Origin: Altererythrobacter sp. XM-24bin4
Lineage (GTDB): Bacteria; Pseudomonadota; Alphaproteobacteria; Sphingomonadales; Sphingomonadaceae
Assembly (NCBI GenBank): GCA_003149575.1
Contig: QCWG01000001.1
Location: 29,183-93,182, forward strand
DNA length: 64,000 bases
Direction: 5' to 3'
Part shown: positions 1-8,047 of the stretch, one piece after another
Layout of the letters: each line of letters begins with the position of its first letter
Numbering within the stretch: position 1 is the first letter of the stretch
Notes under the pieces: generated by a model
Database searches by the model: none
What the model saw: the letters and a program-made list of their open reading frames with translations, nothing else
What the model was told of the DNA's origin: nothing
Made by a program: the position numbers and the translations under genes

Positions 1-23
1 GGCGTGTATCTCTTCCGTGCCAT
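1..23 (-). CDS. IS3-family transposase OrfA, first 7-8 codons only
   Basis: The ATG at 21-23 (minus strand) follows AAGGAG by about eight bases and reads M-A-R-K-R-Y-T-P before the window edge. Basic MARKRYT-type starts are typical of OrfA, the helix-turn-helix subunit of the two-frame IS3/IS407 transposases that bind the IS ends. Nothing beyond the first codons can be seen, so whether the element is intact is unknown. Confidence 0.6.
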
Positions 24-98
24 TCATCAGCTCCTTCCAAGCCGTAAATAGCCGAAATCCTAACTCTCAAAACGGACCACTTCTCGGGGGGAAGTTCA
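1..98 (-). mobile_element. Left end of an IS3-family (IS407-like) insertion sequence, cut by window edge
   Basis: Read on the minus strand, the segment begins at 98 with TGAACTTCCCCCCGAGAAGT, which has the form of an IS3-family IS407-group terminal repeat. It runs through an untranslated leader with an AAGGAG ribosome site and enters a reading frame starting at 23 that encodes MARKRYTP, the usual N-terminus of OrfA in this group. Only the terminus is inside the window, so the other end, the orfB part and the target duplication cannot be checked. IS407-group elements usually make a 4-bp duplication, which here would be AAGA at 99-102. Confidence 0.75.
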
Positions 99-594
99 AA
101 GACACATTGGCATAAATTAGCTTTCAGGTTGGCTCTGGAGGAAGCCTAACACCGCAGAAAAATTGCCATTCCAGCCCCGGACTTCCCCAAGCGGGCAACA
201 GGGAATTTTCTCAGGGTTAGCAGGGAATAAATCCTAAAATAATCATATTAAATCAAGTGTATAGACCTTTTTACACTCTTCACTAAATTTGCAATCCCTT
301 ATCGAATCTGTTATAAATTAGGCGTCCGCCAAAGGGCGGATGGTCCCTTTCAGGCAGTGCCTGGTCTGGATCGAGGTAGTGCCTCCATCGGGTACCGCTC
401 CGACGAACACAGGAAGGTCGTGCCTTCCGATGAGAGGCAGTGCCTCGACCGACATGTGTGGCATTGGCAGCCTGACATAATCGGGCGAGTCTAGCGGACC
501 CAATCGCACAGTCTGGATCCTTCCATACTATGTTCGAAAGGGCTGCCCAGTGTGTCGAACCGCGCCACGGCAGCTTAGGCTCAGCTTAGTTGCT
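99..594. other. Gene-free, partly AT-rich spacer with short phased palindromes
   Basis: This 496-base stretch lies between the IS end and the porin stop codon. Positions 99-330 are AT-rich and show no convincing coding frame. Positions 313-446 hold a set of short inverted repeats, listed separately. A 63-codon minus-strand frame (318-509) exists but has no ribosome site or recognisable features, so I do not call it a gene. Confidence 0.6.
351..446. repeat. Four GAGGCAGTGCCTC-like palindromes spaced by about 20 bp multiples
   Basis: Palindromes centred at 357 (CAGGCAGTGCCTG), 379 (GAGGTAGTGCCTC), 420 (GAAGGTCGTGCCTTC) and 440 (GAGGCAGTGCCTC) share the core GGYMGTGCCT. Centre spacings are 22, 41 and 20 bp, close to two, four and two helical turns. 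The first and last are perfect 13-bp palindromes with one central base; the middle two have one or two mismatches. They could be an operator array for a dimeric protein or a row of RNA hairpins. No matching protein is evident. Confidence 0.6.
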
Positions 595-2100
595 TTAGAA
601 CGCCGCCGTCGCCCCAACGAGTATCACGTTCGTTGCAGCTTCCCGATCTGACCATGTACTACCATCTGGAAAGTTGCCTCCAGACACGAAATTCAAAGGA
701 GCAAATCCGTCGACGTGGATAAATTCACTGAAGATATTAACATGCGCAAATGGAAAATATGAAAAACCCAGAACGGCTTGATTTTGCCTTTCCCAAGGAG
801 AATCTTCGGCACCAGCAATAAACTTTGAAAATTCGCCGGAAAATGCAAATTTTCTATGCTGCTCTACATCCACCGTCTCGCCAAAAGAATATCGCCCTCC
901 AATGGTGAACGCCTTGGTCTTGACTGCAGGAAAGACACTCAGTGGATTATTCGGGATGGGGACGTTTGATCCAGGCCACGCTTTTGTCGTCTGTGCGTAT
1001 TCACCCAATAGCTTAAGCTGCCCAAAATTTACGACACCATAGGCGGCAATTCCTGGATTCCTCTCTTCACATGGATTGAAATGGAAAACGGGGTAACCTT
1101 GGCAATAACTAGTAGCGTGCTGATAACTTGCACCAATACGAACGTTATCAGCACCCATACCCAGCGGTATTTGATAATTGCCGTCAAAAACAAAATTGTT
1201 CAGACGAGAAGGCACGGCAGTGCCTCGCACTGGAGCGTTAGCAGACCTGAATTGTGCGCCGCCCTGCACGGCCATCGCGCGAACACTAAGACCACTCGCA
1301 TAAAATCCCAATTGTGCGCCGTAAGCCAAAGGCGCAAATGCGTGCCAGTTGGTCGAATTTGTGAAAGGGCTAACCGAATCGTTCAGACCAAATGGGACAT
1401 CCATCTTACCAATCAAACCATATATTGGGCTCTTATCGAGGTTGCCCCACATGATCCAACCGCGGCGCAATTGAATCTGGTTGCGATCCCTTGATGTAAT
1501 TGTCCCAGGGCCAAAATTTTGCTCTGGATTATACAAGAGTTCAGCATACCCTAAAAGATCATCCGACAGTCTTGCCGTCATGGCTAGATTAGCACTGTGT
1601 AGAACAGCCTCAGAAACCTTATCGCCAATCTGGTTGGCGCTAGTTGGGTTTCTCATAAGATAACCAAACTTATCGTCGCGATTTGACCATTGGTAATTCG
1701 CGATTGCTGTAATCTGTCCAGATAGCGTAATCCTGTCGTTTAACTGCTCGTCACGCAGCGCCTTCAACTGCACAATTGGTTTGGTGTTTACGTCTACCGA
1801 CTGATCGAGAACCCGGAATGCGTAAGCCGAATTAGTCCCTATGCTATCGTTGAAGTTTTCCCTTTTTTGCACCAGTCCACCAGGCTCCTCAGCGGCAGCG
1901 GTCTGCTCCACACCCACGAGAGCCTCAGCTTTGATAAGCTCTAATTCTGCCCTCAAGTCCGCGTTTTCATTGGCCAGAGCTTCAATCCTCTCCTCCAACG
2001 CCAACAGACGATCAGATAACTCAATGTCCTGTGCGGCCACAGGCGAGGTAAAAGCTGTAGTGGCCAAAAAAAACGGGCCCAGATTTCTTATTTTTTTCAT
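595..2100 (-). CDS. Outer-membrane porin, possibly LbtU/DUF3573-type
   Basis: The 501-residue product is probably an outer-membrane beta-barrel. It starts with a signal peptide (MKKIRNLGPFF, cleavage near VAA-QD), then a short heptad-like coiled coil at about residues 25-60 (LLALEERIEALANENADLR) and many alternating aromatic/polar segments, ending in a terminal Phe as barrel proteins do for BAM recognition. A coiled coil followed by a barrel resembles LbtU-type siderophore porins, but the substrate is not known. I chose the ATG at 2100, behind GAGAGG, over the upstream frame start because the signal peptide then begins at once. Base composition is clearly more AT-rich than the neighbours and an IS end lies 500 bp away, which suggests acquisition. 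Confidence 0.65.
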   Translation of the reverse strand: MKKIRNLGPFFLATTAFTSPVAAQDIELSDRLLALEERIEALANENADLRAELELIKAEALVGVEQTAAAEEPGGLVQKRENFNDSIGTNSAYAFRVLDQSVDVNTKPIVQLKALRDEQLNDRITLSGQITAIANYQWSNRDDKFGYLMRNPTSANQIGDKVSEAVLHSANLAMTARLSDDLLGYAELLYNPEQNFGPGTITSRDRNQIQLRRGWIMWGNLDKSPIYGLIGKMDVPFGLNDSVSPFTNSTNWHAFAPLAYGAQLGFYASGLSVRAMAVQGGAQFRSANAPVRGTAVPSRLNNFVFDGNYQIPLGMGADNVRIGASYQHATSYCQGYPVFHFNPCEERNPGIAAYGVVNFGQLKLLGEYAQTTKAWPGSNVPIPNNPLSVFPAVKTKAFTIGGRYSFGETVDVEQHRKFAFSGEFSKFIAGAEDSPWERQNQAVLGFSYFPFAHVNIFSEFIHVDGFAPLNFVSGGNFPDGSTWSDREAATNVILVGATAAF

Positions 2101-2291
2101 ACATACCCTCTCACAAGAATTGTACGACAAGACAACTGTTGAGCTTCAATTATTAGTCTAATTCTGAGGCTAAACGGCATTTTTAGCGGCGTAATAAGTC
2201 CCCTTGAGCAGTGCATCTGCAACTGGTGGCTCGATTTTCGGGGGTTAGAGAACCACTCGGAGATTTGCGCAGTCACCCAGTGTATCGACGG

Positions 2292-2960
2292 CTATCGGCC
2301 GACCAAGCTCGAAATGCGTTTCAACAAACGCTCCCGAAATGCCGGAGCCGCATCAGCAGCTAGACTCAAGAACACCCCAGTCAACGCCTGAGTTCGAAAT
2401 CCCTCTAGATCGAAATAGCCATTTGCCCAATCCTGCCGAGCAAGCCGGTAGCTATCATAGACCTGCCGACCGAGCTGCTCTGCTGAGATTGCACCTTGTA
2501 GCAGTCCTGCAGCCTGCGCAGATCTGCATGCCTCAACCGGTTGTTGCAGCGACCTGGCAAAAATGCCGTGGTCGGACCGCTGCTCAAACAGTCCGCTCCG
2601 GTCGCCAGCGACGAATGCTGCGCGGTAAAAGTCCTCGTCTTGCGCGAAAAGATCAGCGAGCCGCGTGATCTGCTGTTCAAAGCCGGCCTCTATGTCGTCA
2701 TCGCCAGTCTGGCTCTGGACCTCATGCAGCCGCTCGACCAAGGCTTCGATGATGCGGGCCAGAATCTCGCTTTTGCCTCCGATGAGATTGTATATGGTGG
2801 GCACGGTTAGTTCGGCGCGTGCAGCGAGCTCCCGAATCTTGAGTGCATCAAAGCCTTCTTCGGCAATCATCGCTCGGGCGTGATCGAGGATACGCTCTGC
2901 CCGCTGAGACTTCTTGTCTTCGCGAGTGAGTTTGGGAGCAATTGAAACGGTTTGAGCCAT
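2292..2960 (-). CDS. TetR/AcrR-family transcriptional regulator
   Basis: The 222-residue protein has a TetR-type N-terminal DNA-binding domain at about residues 18-65, with the recognition part AELTVPTIYNLIGGKSEIL, and a helical ligand-binding C-terminal domain without a recognised class. It is divergent from the PhyH-like gene at 3059. The 98-bp gap contains a 33-bp nested palindrome (2999-3031), so it probably represses itself and the dioxygenase gene, with a lipid or CoA-ester inducer as a guess from the neighbours. The ATG at 2960 fits the domain start. Confidence 0.85.
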   Translation of the reverse strand: MAQTVSIAPKLTREDKKSQRAERILDHARAMIAEEGFDALKIRELAARAELTVPTIYNLIGGKSEILARIIEALVERLHEVQSQTGDDDIEAGFEQQITRLADLFAQDEDFYRAAFVAGDRSGLFEQRSDHGIFARSLQQPVEACRSAQAAGLLQGAISAEQLGRQVYDSYRLARQDWANGYFDLEGFRTQALTGVFLSLAADAAPAFRERLLKRISSLVGR

Positions 2961-2998
2961 GCGCGCACCATAGATCGCGCGGCCGCTTGACTCAAGAA

Positions 2999-3031
2999 TT
3001 AAACAAAGTTAAAAGTTTTAACAGAGTTTAA
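2999..3031. promoter_or_regulatory. 33-bp nested palindrome, probable TetR operator
   Basis: Centred on G3015, the inner arms are GTTAAAA (3008-3014) and TTTTAAC (3016-3022), and the outer arms are TTAAAC (2999-3004) and GTTTAA (3026-3031). All 26 arm positions match; only the 3-bp spacers (AAA and AGA) break the symmetry. It lies between the divergent TetR and PhyH-like starts, where a TetR operator would control both. Two nested dyads could bind two dimers, as in QacR-type regulators. Confidence 0.7.
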
Positions 3032-3058
3032 ATTGTGAGATTGCCGACGGAGAGTGAC

Positions 3059-4234
3059 ATGGCAAAGTTCGATTTCTCAAAGTCAATTGAGGCCTGCGCT
3101 GCACGCTATGGTGAAGAAGCGGATGCGGTTCGTACCTATATGAATGAAGGTCTGGAGGCAGCGCTTGCCCTGCCCAATCGCGGGCCAATCAAGTTCAATG
3201 AGGACGGCACGCTCGATCAATCGATTCTCGACGCCTACTCGAAATATGGCTTCTACATCTTTGAAGGCGTTATCGGCTCTGCCGAGCTTGCCGATATTGA
3301 GGAAGATCTTGAGGATCTGCGAGGCCGTTTTCCGACCCATCCCGGTTCCGAAGTCGATATGCATGGTCGCCCTGCGCTGGGACACGATTGCCAGGGGCCG
3401 GGCCTTACTTGGGGAAAGCCGCTCAGTGATCCGCTCGGCGGAACTGAAATCGCCAATGGGCGCCATCAGGTGAAGCTGAAGGAGCTCGACGCGGGCGAAG
3501 ATGCGCCTGAGGCAACGCCGTTCATTCTGCTAGGCTCGCTCCAATTCTCAGATGCGGCGATGCGAACCTATGGCCACCCAGAATTGCTCAAAGTCGCCGC
3601 CTGTATCAATGGCGAGGACTTCGCTCCTTTCACGGAAGTGCTGTTCATCAAAGACCCCGGCTATGGGGCAGCGGTCTCTTGGCACCAGGATGGCGACACC
3701 CATTGGGACAATCCCGATTTCGACGAAGACATCCATGGCTTCAACTTCATGGCGCAAGCCTATGGCAGTTCGCCCGTCAACGGTGTGTGGGTTGTTCCCG
3801 GCACGCACAAGCTTGGGAAAATGGACATTCCCACGATGGTCGAAGAGAGCGGCAGCGAGCGTCTAAAAGACGCCGTTCCGATTGTGTGCGAAGCTGGCGA
3901 TGTGGTGATTTGCAATCGCCAACTGGTTCATGGTTCGTTTGCCAACAGCGGGTTTGAACCGCGCCTGACGATCAATTTTGGGTTCCATAAACGCTCCTCG
4001 GTGCTTGATGTCGAGGGTGCAGGCATCCATTGCCCGGTCGAAACCTATAGCGCCGACGTGATCCGCGAACGCTCCAAAGTGATCGGCTATGCGATTGATG
4101 CGAGACGCCAGAAATACCCGAGTGAAAAGCCATACGCCTATGCACCTTTTGCCGCGGCCAAGGATGACTTCTCGTGGACGCCAGCGGCGAAGGCAAGCAT
4201 CAAGGATTATAACCTAATTGACCTCAGCATTTAA
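3059..4234 (+). CDS. Phytanoyl-CoA dioxygenase (PhyH) family oxygenase
   Basis: This 391-residue protein belongs to the Fe(II)/2-oxoglutarate dioxygenases of the PhyH type. The iron facial triad is visible as H209-x-D211 in SWHQDGDTHW and H291 in QLVHGSF, with the 2-oxoglutarate arginine shortly after in EPRLTINF. Family members hydroxylate CoA-bound branched acyl chains or small metabolites; the substrate here is unknown. I place the start at ATG 3059 behind GGAGAG rather than the GTG at 3035. The gene is divergent from a TetR regulator with a palindrome between them, so it is likely inducible. Length is somewhat above the usual 280-320, from an N-terminal helical part. Confidence 0.8.
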   Translation: MAKFDFSKSIEACAARYGEEADAVRTYMNEGLEAALALPNRGPIKFNEDGTLDQSILDAYSKYGFYIFEGVIGSAELADIEEDLEDLRGRFPTHPGSEVDMHGRPALGHDCQGPGLTWGKPLSDPLGGTEIANGRHQVKLKELDAGEDAPEATPFILLGSLQFSDAAMRTYGHPELLKVAACINGEDFAPFTEVLFIKDPGYGAAVSWHQDGDTHWDNPDFDEDIHGFNFMAQAYGSSPVNGVWVVPGTHKLGKMDIPTMVEESGSERLKDAVPIVCEAGDVVICNRQLVHGSFANSGFEPRLTINFGFHKRSSVLDVEGAGIHCPVETYSADVIRERSKVIGYAIDARRQKYPSEKPYAYAPFAAAKDDFSWTPAAKASIKDYNLIDLSI

Positions 4235-4460
4235 GCGGGATCCAAGTCCAGAACGAGATCGCCCTGAATCAAGATGAGGCAGGTTCGGCATCTGGCACGG
4301 GGTTTCTGATTGAGCAAGAAGTGCGCGCCAACCGGTGAGCAGGGGTTAATCGCCCTCCAACATGGCTTCATGCTCTTTCCTTATCTGCAGTCAAAACGCT
4401 GCCAAATTCTAATTCAGCCAAACGGGCCAGCGGGAAAATTCAGCTAACGTATTGAAAAGG

Positions 4461-4537
4461 TGGTGCCGCTTACGTGACTCGAACACGTGACCCCATCATT
4501 ACGAATGATGTGCTCTACCAACTGAGCTAAAGCGGCA
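4461..4537 (-). tRNA. tRNA-Thr (anticodon CGT)
   Basis: The minus strand folds as a full cloverleaf: acceptor TGCCGCT with AGCGGCA, D arm with AGCTCAGTTGGTAGAGC, anticodon arm with TTCGTAA (anticodon CGT, decoding ACG), T arm with TTCGAGT, and an encoded CCA at 4461-4463. It lies 30 bp downstream of tRNA-Cys on the same strand, so the two are probably co-transcribed. Confidence 0.95.
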
Positions 4538-4567
4538 TTCGCGAGCGCGAGCTTCGCCTTCGCGACA

Positions 4568-4642
4568 TGGAGGCCCGAGCCGGAATCGAACCGGCGTGCA
4601 AGGATTTGCAGTCCTCTGCGTAACCACTCCGCCATCGGGCCT
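4568..4642 (-). tRNA. tRNA-Cys (anticodon GCA)
   Basis: The minus strand gives acceptor AGGCCCG with CGGGCCT, a D arm GGCGGAGTGGTTACGC, anticodon loop CTGCAAA (anticodon GCA), T arm GGTTCGATTCC and an encoded CCA at 4568-4570. It is the upstream member of a two-gene tRNA unit with tRNA-Thr. Confidence 0.95.
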
Positions 4643-4767
4643 CACGCCTTACCCTTGCGGGTACGGAAGCGGCCAGTTAGCGATTCGTGGCAATAATGGC
4701 AATCATATAGATAGGTGCCGTTAGGTCAGTCTGGACGAATGCAGCCAAAGCCGGCAGGAAGCCCTCT

Positions 4768-5547
4768 ATGACCATTCAACGTTTGCTAGCCCCGATCACC
4801 GGCAAGTCAGCAGCAGTATCTCTTCCTGACGCCGAGAAATGGATGCAGGGCCGCACACTGTATGGCGGTGCCTCAGCCCTATTGGCTTACACTCAGGCAA
4901 CCCGCGCATTCCCAGATTTGCCGCCATTACGCGCGGCCCAGATCGGCTTCGTTGCGCCAATTGGAGGCGATATCGAACTGCGTGCAGAGGTTGCTCGGCA
5001 AGGGCGCAGCGTCACGCAGATACGCAGCGAGATCCACCAGGACGGAAAACTCGCTCTGACAGCGTTCTTTCTATTCGCCGAGCAGCGCGAGCCGAATGCC
5101 GTGTTCACGGCCGAGAAGCCAGCGGATTTCCCGACGCGTCCTTCGGAAAATGATGATGCGATCTCCGACAAGGGGCCAATATTCTTGCGCAACAACTTTG
5201 AAATCCGGCGCGCTCAAGACGCCCGTGGGCCTGGTGCACCAGTGGTGCGGCGTTGGGCTCGATTAAAAGATCGCGGCAATCTCGATCCGATCAGTGAATT
5301 GGTGCTGCTCGGCGATGTTTTGCCACCAGGTGCGATGCGAGCTATGCAGCGGCAGGGGCCGATCAGTTCGATCAATTGGTCGTTCAATCTGCTTAACACC
5401 AATCCGCAAACCGAATGCGGTTGGTGGGTTTCGGAAAACGCCAGCCAGCACGCGGATGCTGGCTATTCATCCGAACGCCTGCGCCTTTGGAACAGCTCGG
5501 GTGAGCAGGTAATCGACGGATTGCAATCGGTTGCTGTGTTTGGCTGA
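4768..5547 (+). CDS. Acyl-CoA thioesterase-like double-hotdog protein
   Basis: The 259-residue product has the layout of TesB-like thioesterases with two hotdog folds. The first half carries the hotdog helix region (QGRTLYGGASALLAYTQA, about residues 27-45) and the strand pattern AQIGFVAPIGGDIELRAEV. The second half has the matching ISELVLLGDVLPPGAM region. Such enzymes hydrolyse acyl-CoA to free acid and CoA in the cytosol. Neighbouring crotonase, PhyH-like and PHA genes agree with acyl-CoA metabolism. The catalytic Asp/Gln/Thr set of TesB cannot be assigned with confidence, so the substrate length is open. Confidence 0.7.
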   Translation: MTIQRLLAPITGKSAAVSLPDAEKWMQGRTLYGGASALLAYTQATRAFPDLPPLRAAQIGFVAPIGGDIELRAEVARQGRSVTQIRSEIHQDGKLALTAFFLFAEQREPNAVFTAEKPADFPTRPSENDDAISDKGPIFLRNNFEIRRAQDARGPGAPVVRRWARLKDRGNLDPISELVLLGDVLPPGAMRAMQRQGPISSINWSFNLLNTNPQTECGWWVSENASQHADAGYSSERLRLWNSSGEQVIDGLQSVAVFG

Positions 5548-5581
5548 CTCTCTTTTCGGCTGTGTTCCTCCATCCGAAAGC

Positions 5582-6382
5582 TCAAACATCCTCAAAATTC
5601 GCTAGGCGCTTCTCCATGCCTGCCATGACAGCTTCGACCTGATTTTTGGACCGCATGATCGCGTGTTGCTCAATACTTTCCTCAAGCAGGATAGCGTCTG
5701 TGTTGCACTCAATCATCGCCGCATGAAGCCGCTTGGCCGCACGGATTGCATGCGGATTACGATTCGCGATTTCAGTCGCGATTGCCGTGGCCTTTGCGTG
5801 AGGGTCGGTATCGACATGTGTCGCCAGGCCGAAACCTAGCGCATCTGCGCCGGTAAATTCACGATTGGTGTAGACCAATTCCCTAAGCACATCGTCTCGC
5901 ACCAGGCTTCGCCAAAGGGCATACCCACCCATATCCGGTATGAGGCCCCATTTCAGCTCCATAATGGCCATTCTCGTATCGGGATGAACGACACGGATAT
6001 CTGCTCCACTGGCGATTTGAAGCCCGCCACCGAAGCATACCCCGTGAACAGCTGTGATCACCGGAACCGGCAACTTACGCCATTGCATGGCAACCTGCTG
6101 CGGTCGGTTTGCATTACCATGGGTTCGAGCTGTCAATTCCGGATCGTCTGGCGATGGCGTTCTGGTGAAATTTGTAAGATCCAGACCAGCGCAGAAGGCG
6201 CGTCCTTGACCCGATAGGACCACCACGCGAAGGCCTTTCATCTTGTGCAAGGCGCTACCCGCTTCGATAATTGCTTCGAACATATCGTGGTCGAGGGCAT
6301 TCATCTTGTCAGCGCGAGTTAGGTGGACCTGTGCCACCCCATTATCACCTAGATCGATCGAAACCCGGTCTCTGAACTGCAT
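5582..6382 (-). CDS. Enoyl-CoA hydratase/isomerase (crotonase) family protein
   Basis: The 266-residue product is a standard-length crotonase. The oxyanion-hole segments are AFCAGLDL (about residue 65) and HGVCFGGGLQIASGADIR (about 115), and an acidic residue sits in MELKWGLIPD where the second catalytic Glu of hydratases lies. The helical C-terminal part NRNPHAIRAAKRL is also typical. It probably hydrates or isomerises an enoyl-CoA in fatty-acid breakdown. ATG 6382 follows GTGAGG at a fair distance and is preferred to the GTG at 6394. A nearly gene-free 334-bp gap separates it from alaC upstream on the same strand. Confidence 0.82.
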   Translation of the reverse strand: MQFRDRVSIDLGDNGVAQVHLTRADKMNALDHDMFEAIIEAGSALHKMKGLRVVVLSGQGRAFCAGLDLTNFTRTPSPDDPELTARTHGNANRPQQVAMQWRKLPVPVITAVHGVCFGGGLQIASGADIRVVHPDTRMAIMELKWGLIPDMGGYALWRSLVRDDVLRELVYTNREFTGADALGFGLATHVDTDPHAKATAIATEIANRNPHAIRAAKRLHAAMIECNTDAILLEESIEQHAIMRSKNQVEAVMAGMEKRLANFEDV

Positions 6383-6716
6383 CAAATTCCTCACTCACAA
6401 ACAGGCCATCGAGACTGGCGGATGCGTTGCAAAGTGTCCAGCGCCCAAAATTCTACCTATCTAATTTACAGCTTCAAAACAAATACACGAGGGCTCGGGC
6501 GGTGCCTTCAACGAGTATCCACCATCCGGTTGAGTCGTAAACAATTGCAGCAGGCCGAAACGATGGAGCTTGCTGGAAGTCCGCGCGGCATGCACTGCCA
6601 AGATATTTCTGCCTGGCGGCACCTTTCTATGCCACCCATTCATAATCAGGCGCTATAGCGTGAATTGCTGCTCCAGATTTTCGACCAATTGGCAACTGTG
6701 CGTGGTTGAAAATTAG
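6383..6716. other. 334-bp spacer without a supported gene
   Basis: Between the crotonase start and the end of the aminotransferase gene I see no frame with a ribosome site or a familiar product. Short minus-strand (6461-6643) and plus-strand (6422-6658) frames overlap each other and look like chance. No clear terminator hairpin with a T run was found. It may hold the crotonase promoter. Confidence 0.5.
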
Positions 6717-7916
6717 CTACGCCGCCGAGCTCTTGATGTCCAAGGAGTTGAAATATTTTTTTATATTTCGAGCTGCCTGTCGAAGTCTTTGTTCGTTTTC
6801 AACCATAGCAATTCTGACAAAACCCTCGCCTTTTTCGCCATACCCAACACCTGCAGCAACTGCGACCTTTGCTTCGGTCAGTAATCGCTTCGAAAAATCG
6901 AGACTCCCCATATGAGCGAGCGCGGGCGGCAACGGAGCCCAAGCGAACATCGATGCAGCAGGAGAAGGGATTTCCCACCCAGCGCGCGCAAACGCGTCTA
7001 CCATGACATCGCGGCGCTTGTGATAGAGCTGACGATTGGTTTCGACGATATCTTGCGGTCCGTTAAGTGCGGCACAGGCTGCTGCCTGGATCGGCGTGAA
7101 AGCGCCATAGTCAAGATAGCTCTTCACCCGTGTCATCGCCGCAATCAGCTGCTGATTTCCGACTGCAAAGCCCATCCGCCAACCAGCCATAGAATACGTC
7201 TTTGACATGCTGGTGAATTCGATCGCGACATCCTTCGCGCCCTTCACCTGCATGATCGACGGCGTCGGTTTGCCGTCATAATACAACTCGGAATAGGCCA
7301 AATCGGACAATATCCAGACTTCATTGTCGCGCGCCCAATCAACCAGTCTCTCATAAAAAGCGAGATCCACAACTTCGGCAGTCGGGTTGGATGGATAGTT
7401 CACCACCAACACACTGGGACGCGGTACTGTATAATTCATCGCGCTTTCCAGCGCGGCCCAGTATTGCTCATCGGGCGTGGTCGGCACGCTTCTAATTGTC
7501 GCTCCGGCAATGATAAAGCCGAAGGTGTGGATCGGATATGATGGGTTTGGCGCGAGGACCACGTCACCAGGCGCCGTGATCGCATTGGCCAAACTAGCAA
7601 GACCTTCCTTTGATCCCATTGTGACGACAACTTCACGCTCGGGATCGAGCTCCACCCCGAACCGACGCCCGTAGTAATTGGCCTGTGCCTTGCGCAGCCC
7701 AGGAATACCCTTTGACTGTGAGTATCCGTGGGCGTCCGGTTTCTTAGCCACTTCGCACAGCTTCTCGATCACATGTGCAGGCGGCGGCTGGTCAGGATTA
7801 CCCATGCCCAGATCAATGATGTCCTCACCACCCTGACGCGCCGCATGCCGCATCGCATTCACTTCTGCGATGACGTAAGGTGGCAAGCGCTTCATGCGGT
7901 AGAAGTCAGTGTCCAT
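6717..7916 (-). CDS. alaC: AlaC-type PLP aminotransferase (glutamate-pyruvate)
   Basis: The 399-residue product follows the AlaC/DapL-like fold-type I aminotransferases from end to end: RLPPYVIAEVNAMRHAARQ at the start, DLGMGNPD near residue 35, HGYSQSKGIPGLR near 65, SKEGLASL, NPSYPIH, NYPSNPTAEV and the PLP-lysine motif SMSKTYSMAGWRMGF. AlaC makes alanine from pyruvate and glutamate; related proteins are often labelled LL-diaminopimelate aminotransferase, but the sequence pattern is closer to AlaC as I remember it. ATG 7916 (MDTDFYRMKR) has AAAGG upstream and is preferred to the start 48 bases earlier. It is divergent from phaC. Confidence 0.82.
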   Translation of the reverse strand: MDTDFYRMKRLPPYVIAEVNAMRHAARQGGEDIIDLGMGNPDQPPPAHVIEKLCEVAKKPDAHGYSQSKGIPGLRKAQANYYGRRFGVELDPEREVVVTMGSKEGLASLANAITAPGDVVLAPNPSYPIHTFGFIIAGATIRSVPTTPDEQYWAALESAMNYTVPRPSVLVVNYPSNPTAEVVDLAFYERLVDWARDNEVWILSDLAYSELYYDGKPTPSIMQVKGAKDVAIEFTSMSKTYSMAGWRMGFAVGNQQLIAAMTRVKSYLDYGAFTPIQAAACAALNGPQDIVETNRQLYHKRRDVMVDAFARAGWEIPSPAASMFAWAPLPPALAHMGSLDFSKRLLTEAKVAVAAGVGYGEKGEGFVRIAMVENEQRLRQAARNIKKYFNSLDIKSSAA

Positions 7917-8047
7917 CTGGTGCCTTTCTTTAGACCCGGACCAACCTTGGGCGGATCGATGCATACGAAACTACGGTAATAGTAGTCGAACTGAAAAAGC
8001 AATCCAGCTATACCGTACCGCAACAAGACTTTTGAAAGATATCATTG

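Noticed and set aside
318..509. 63-codon minus-strand open frame beside the porin
   Set aside because: No ribosome site, no recognisable domain, and the DNA is dominated by palindromic repeats that explain its open frame by composition.
1210..1230. AGGCAC-GGCA-GTGCCT palindrome inside the porin gene, similar to the 351-446 repeats
   Set aside because: It lies in the coding frame, has a different spacer and no phased partners; likely chance.
4255..4338. Plus-strand segment reading GSASGTGFLIEQ, like the start of a trypsin-like peptidase
   Set aside because: Only about 28 codons with no start and no catalytic residues; too short to call a gene remnant, though a search of the reading is cheap.
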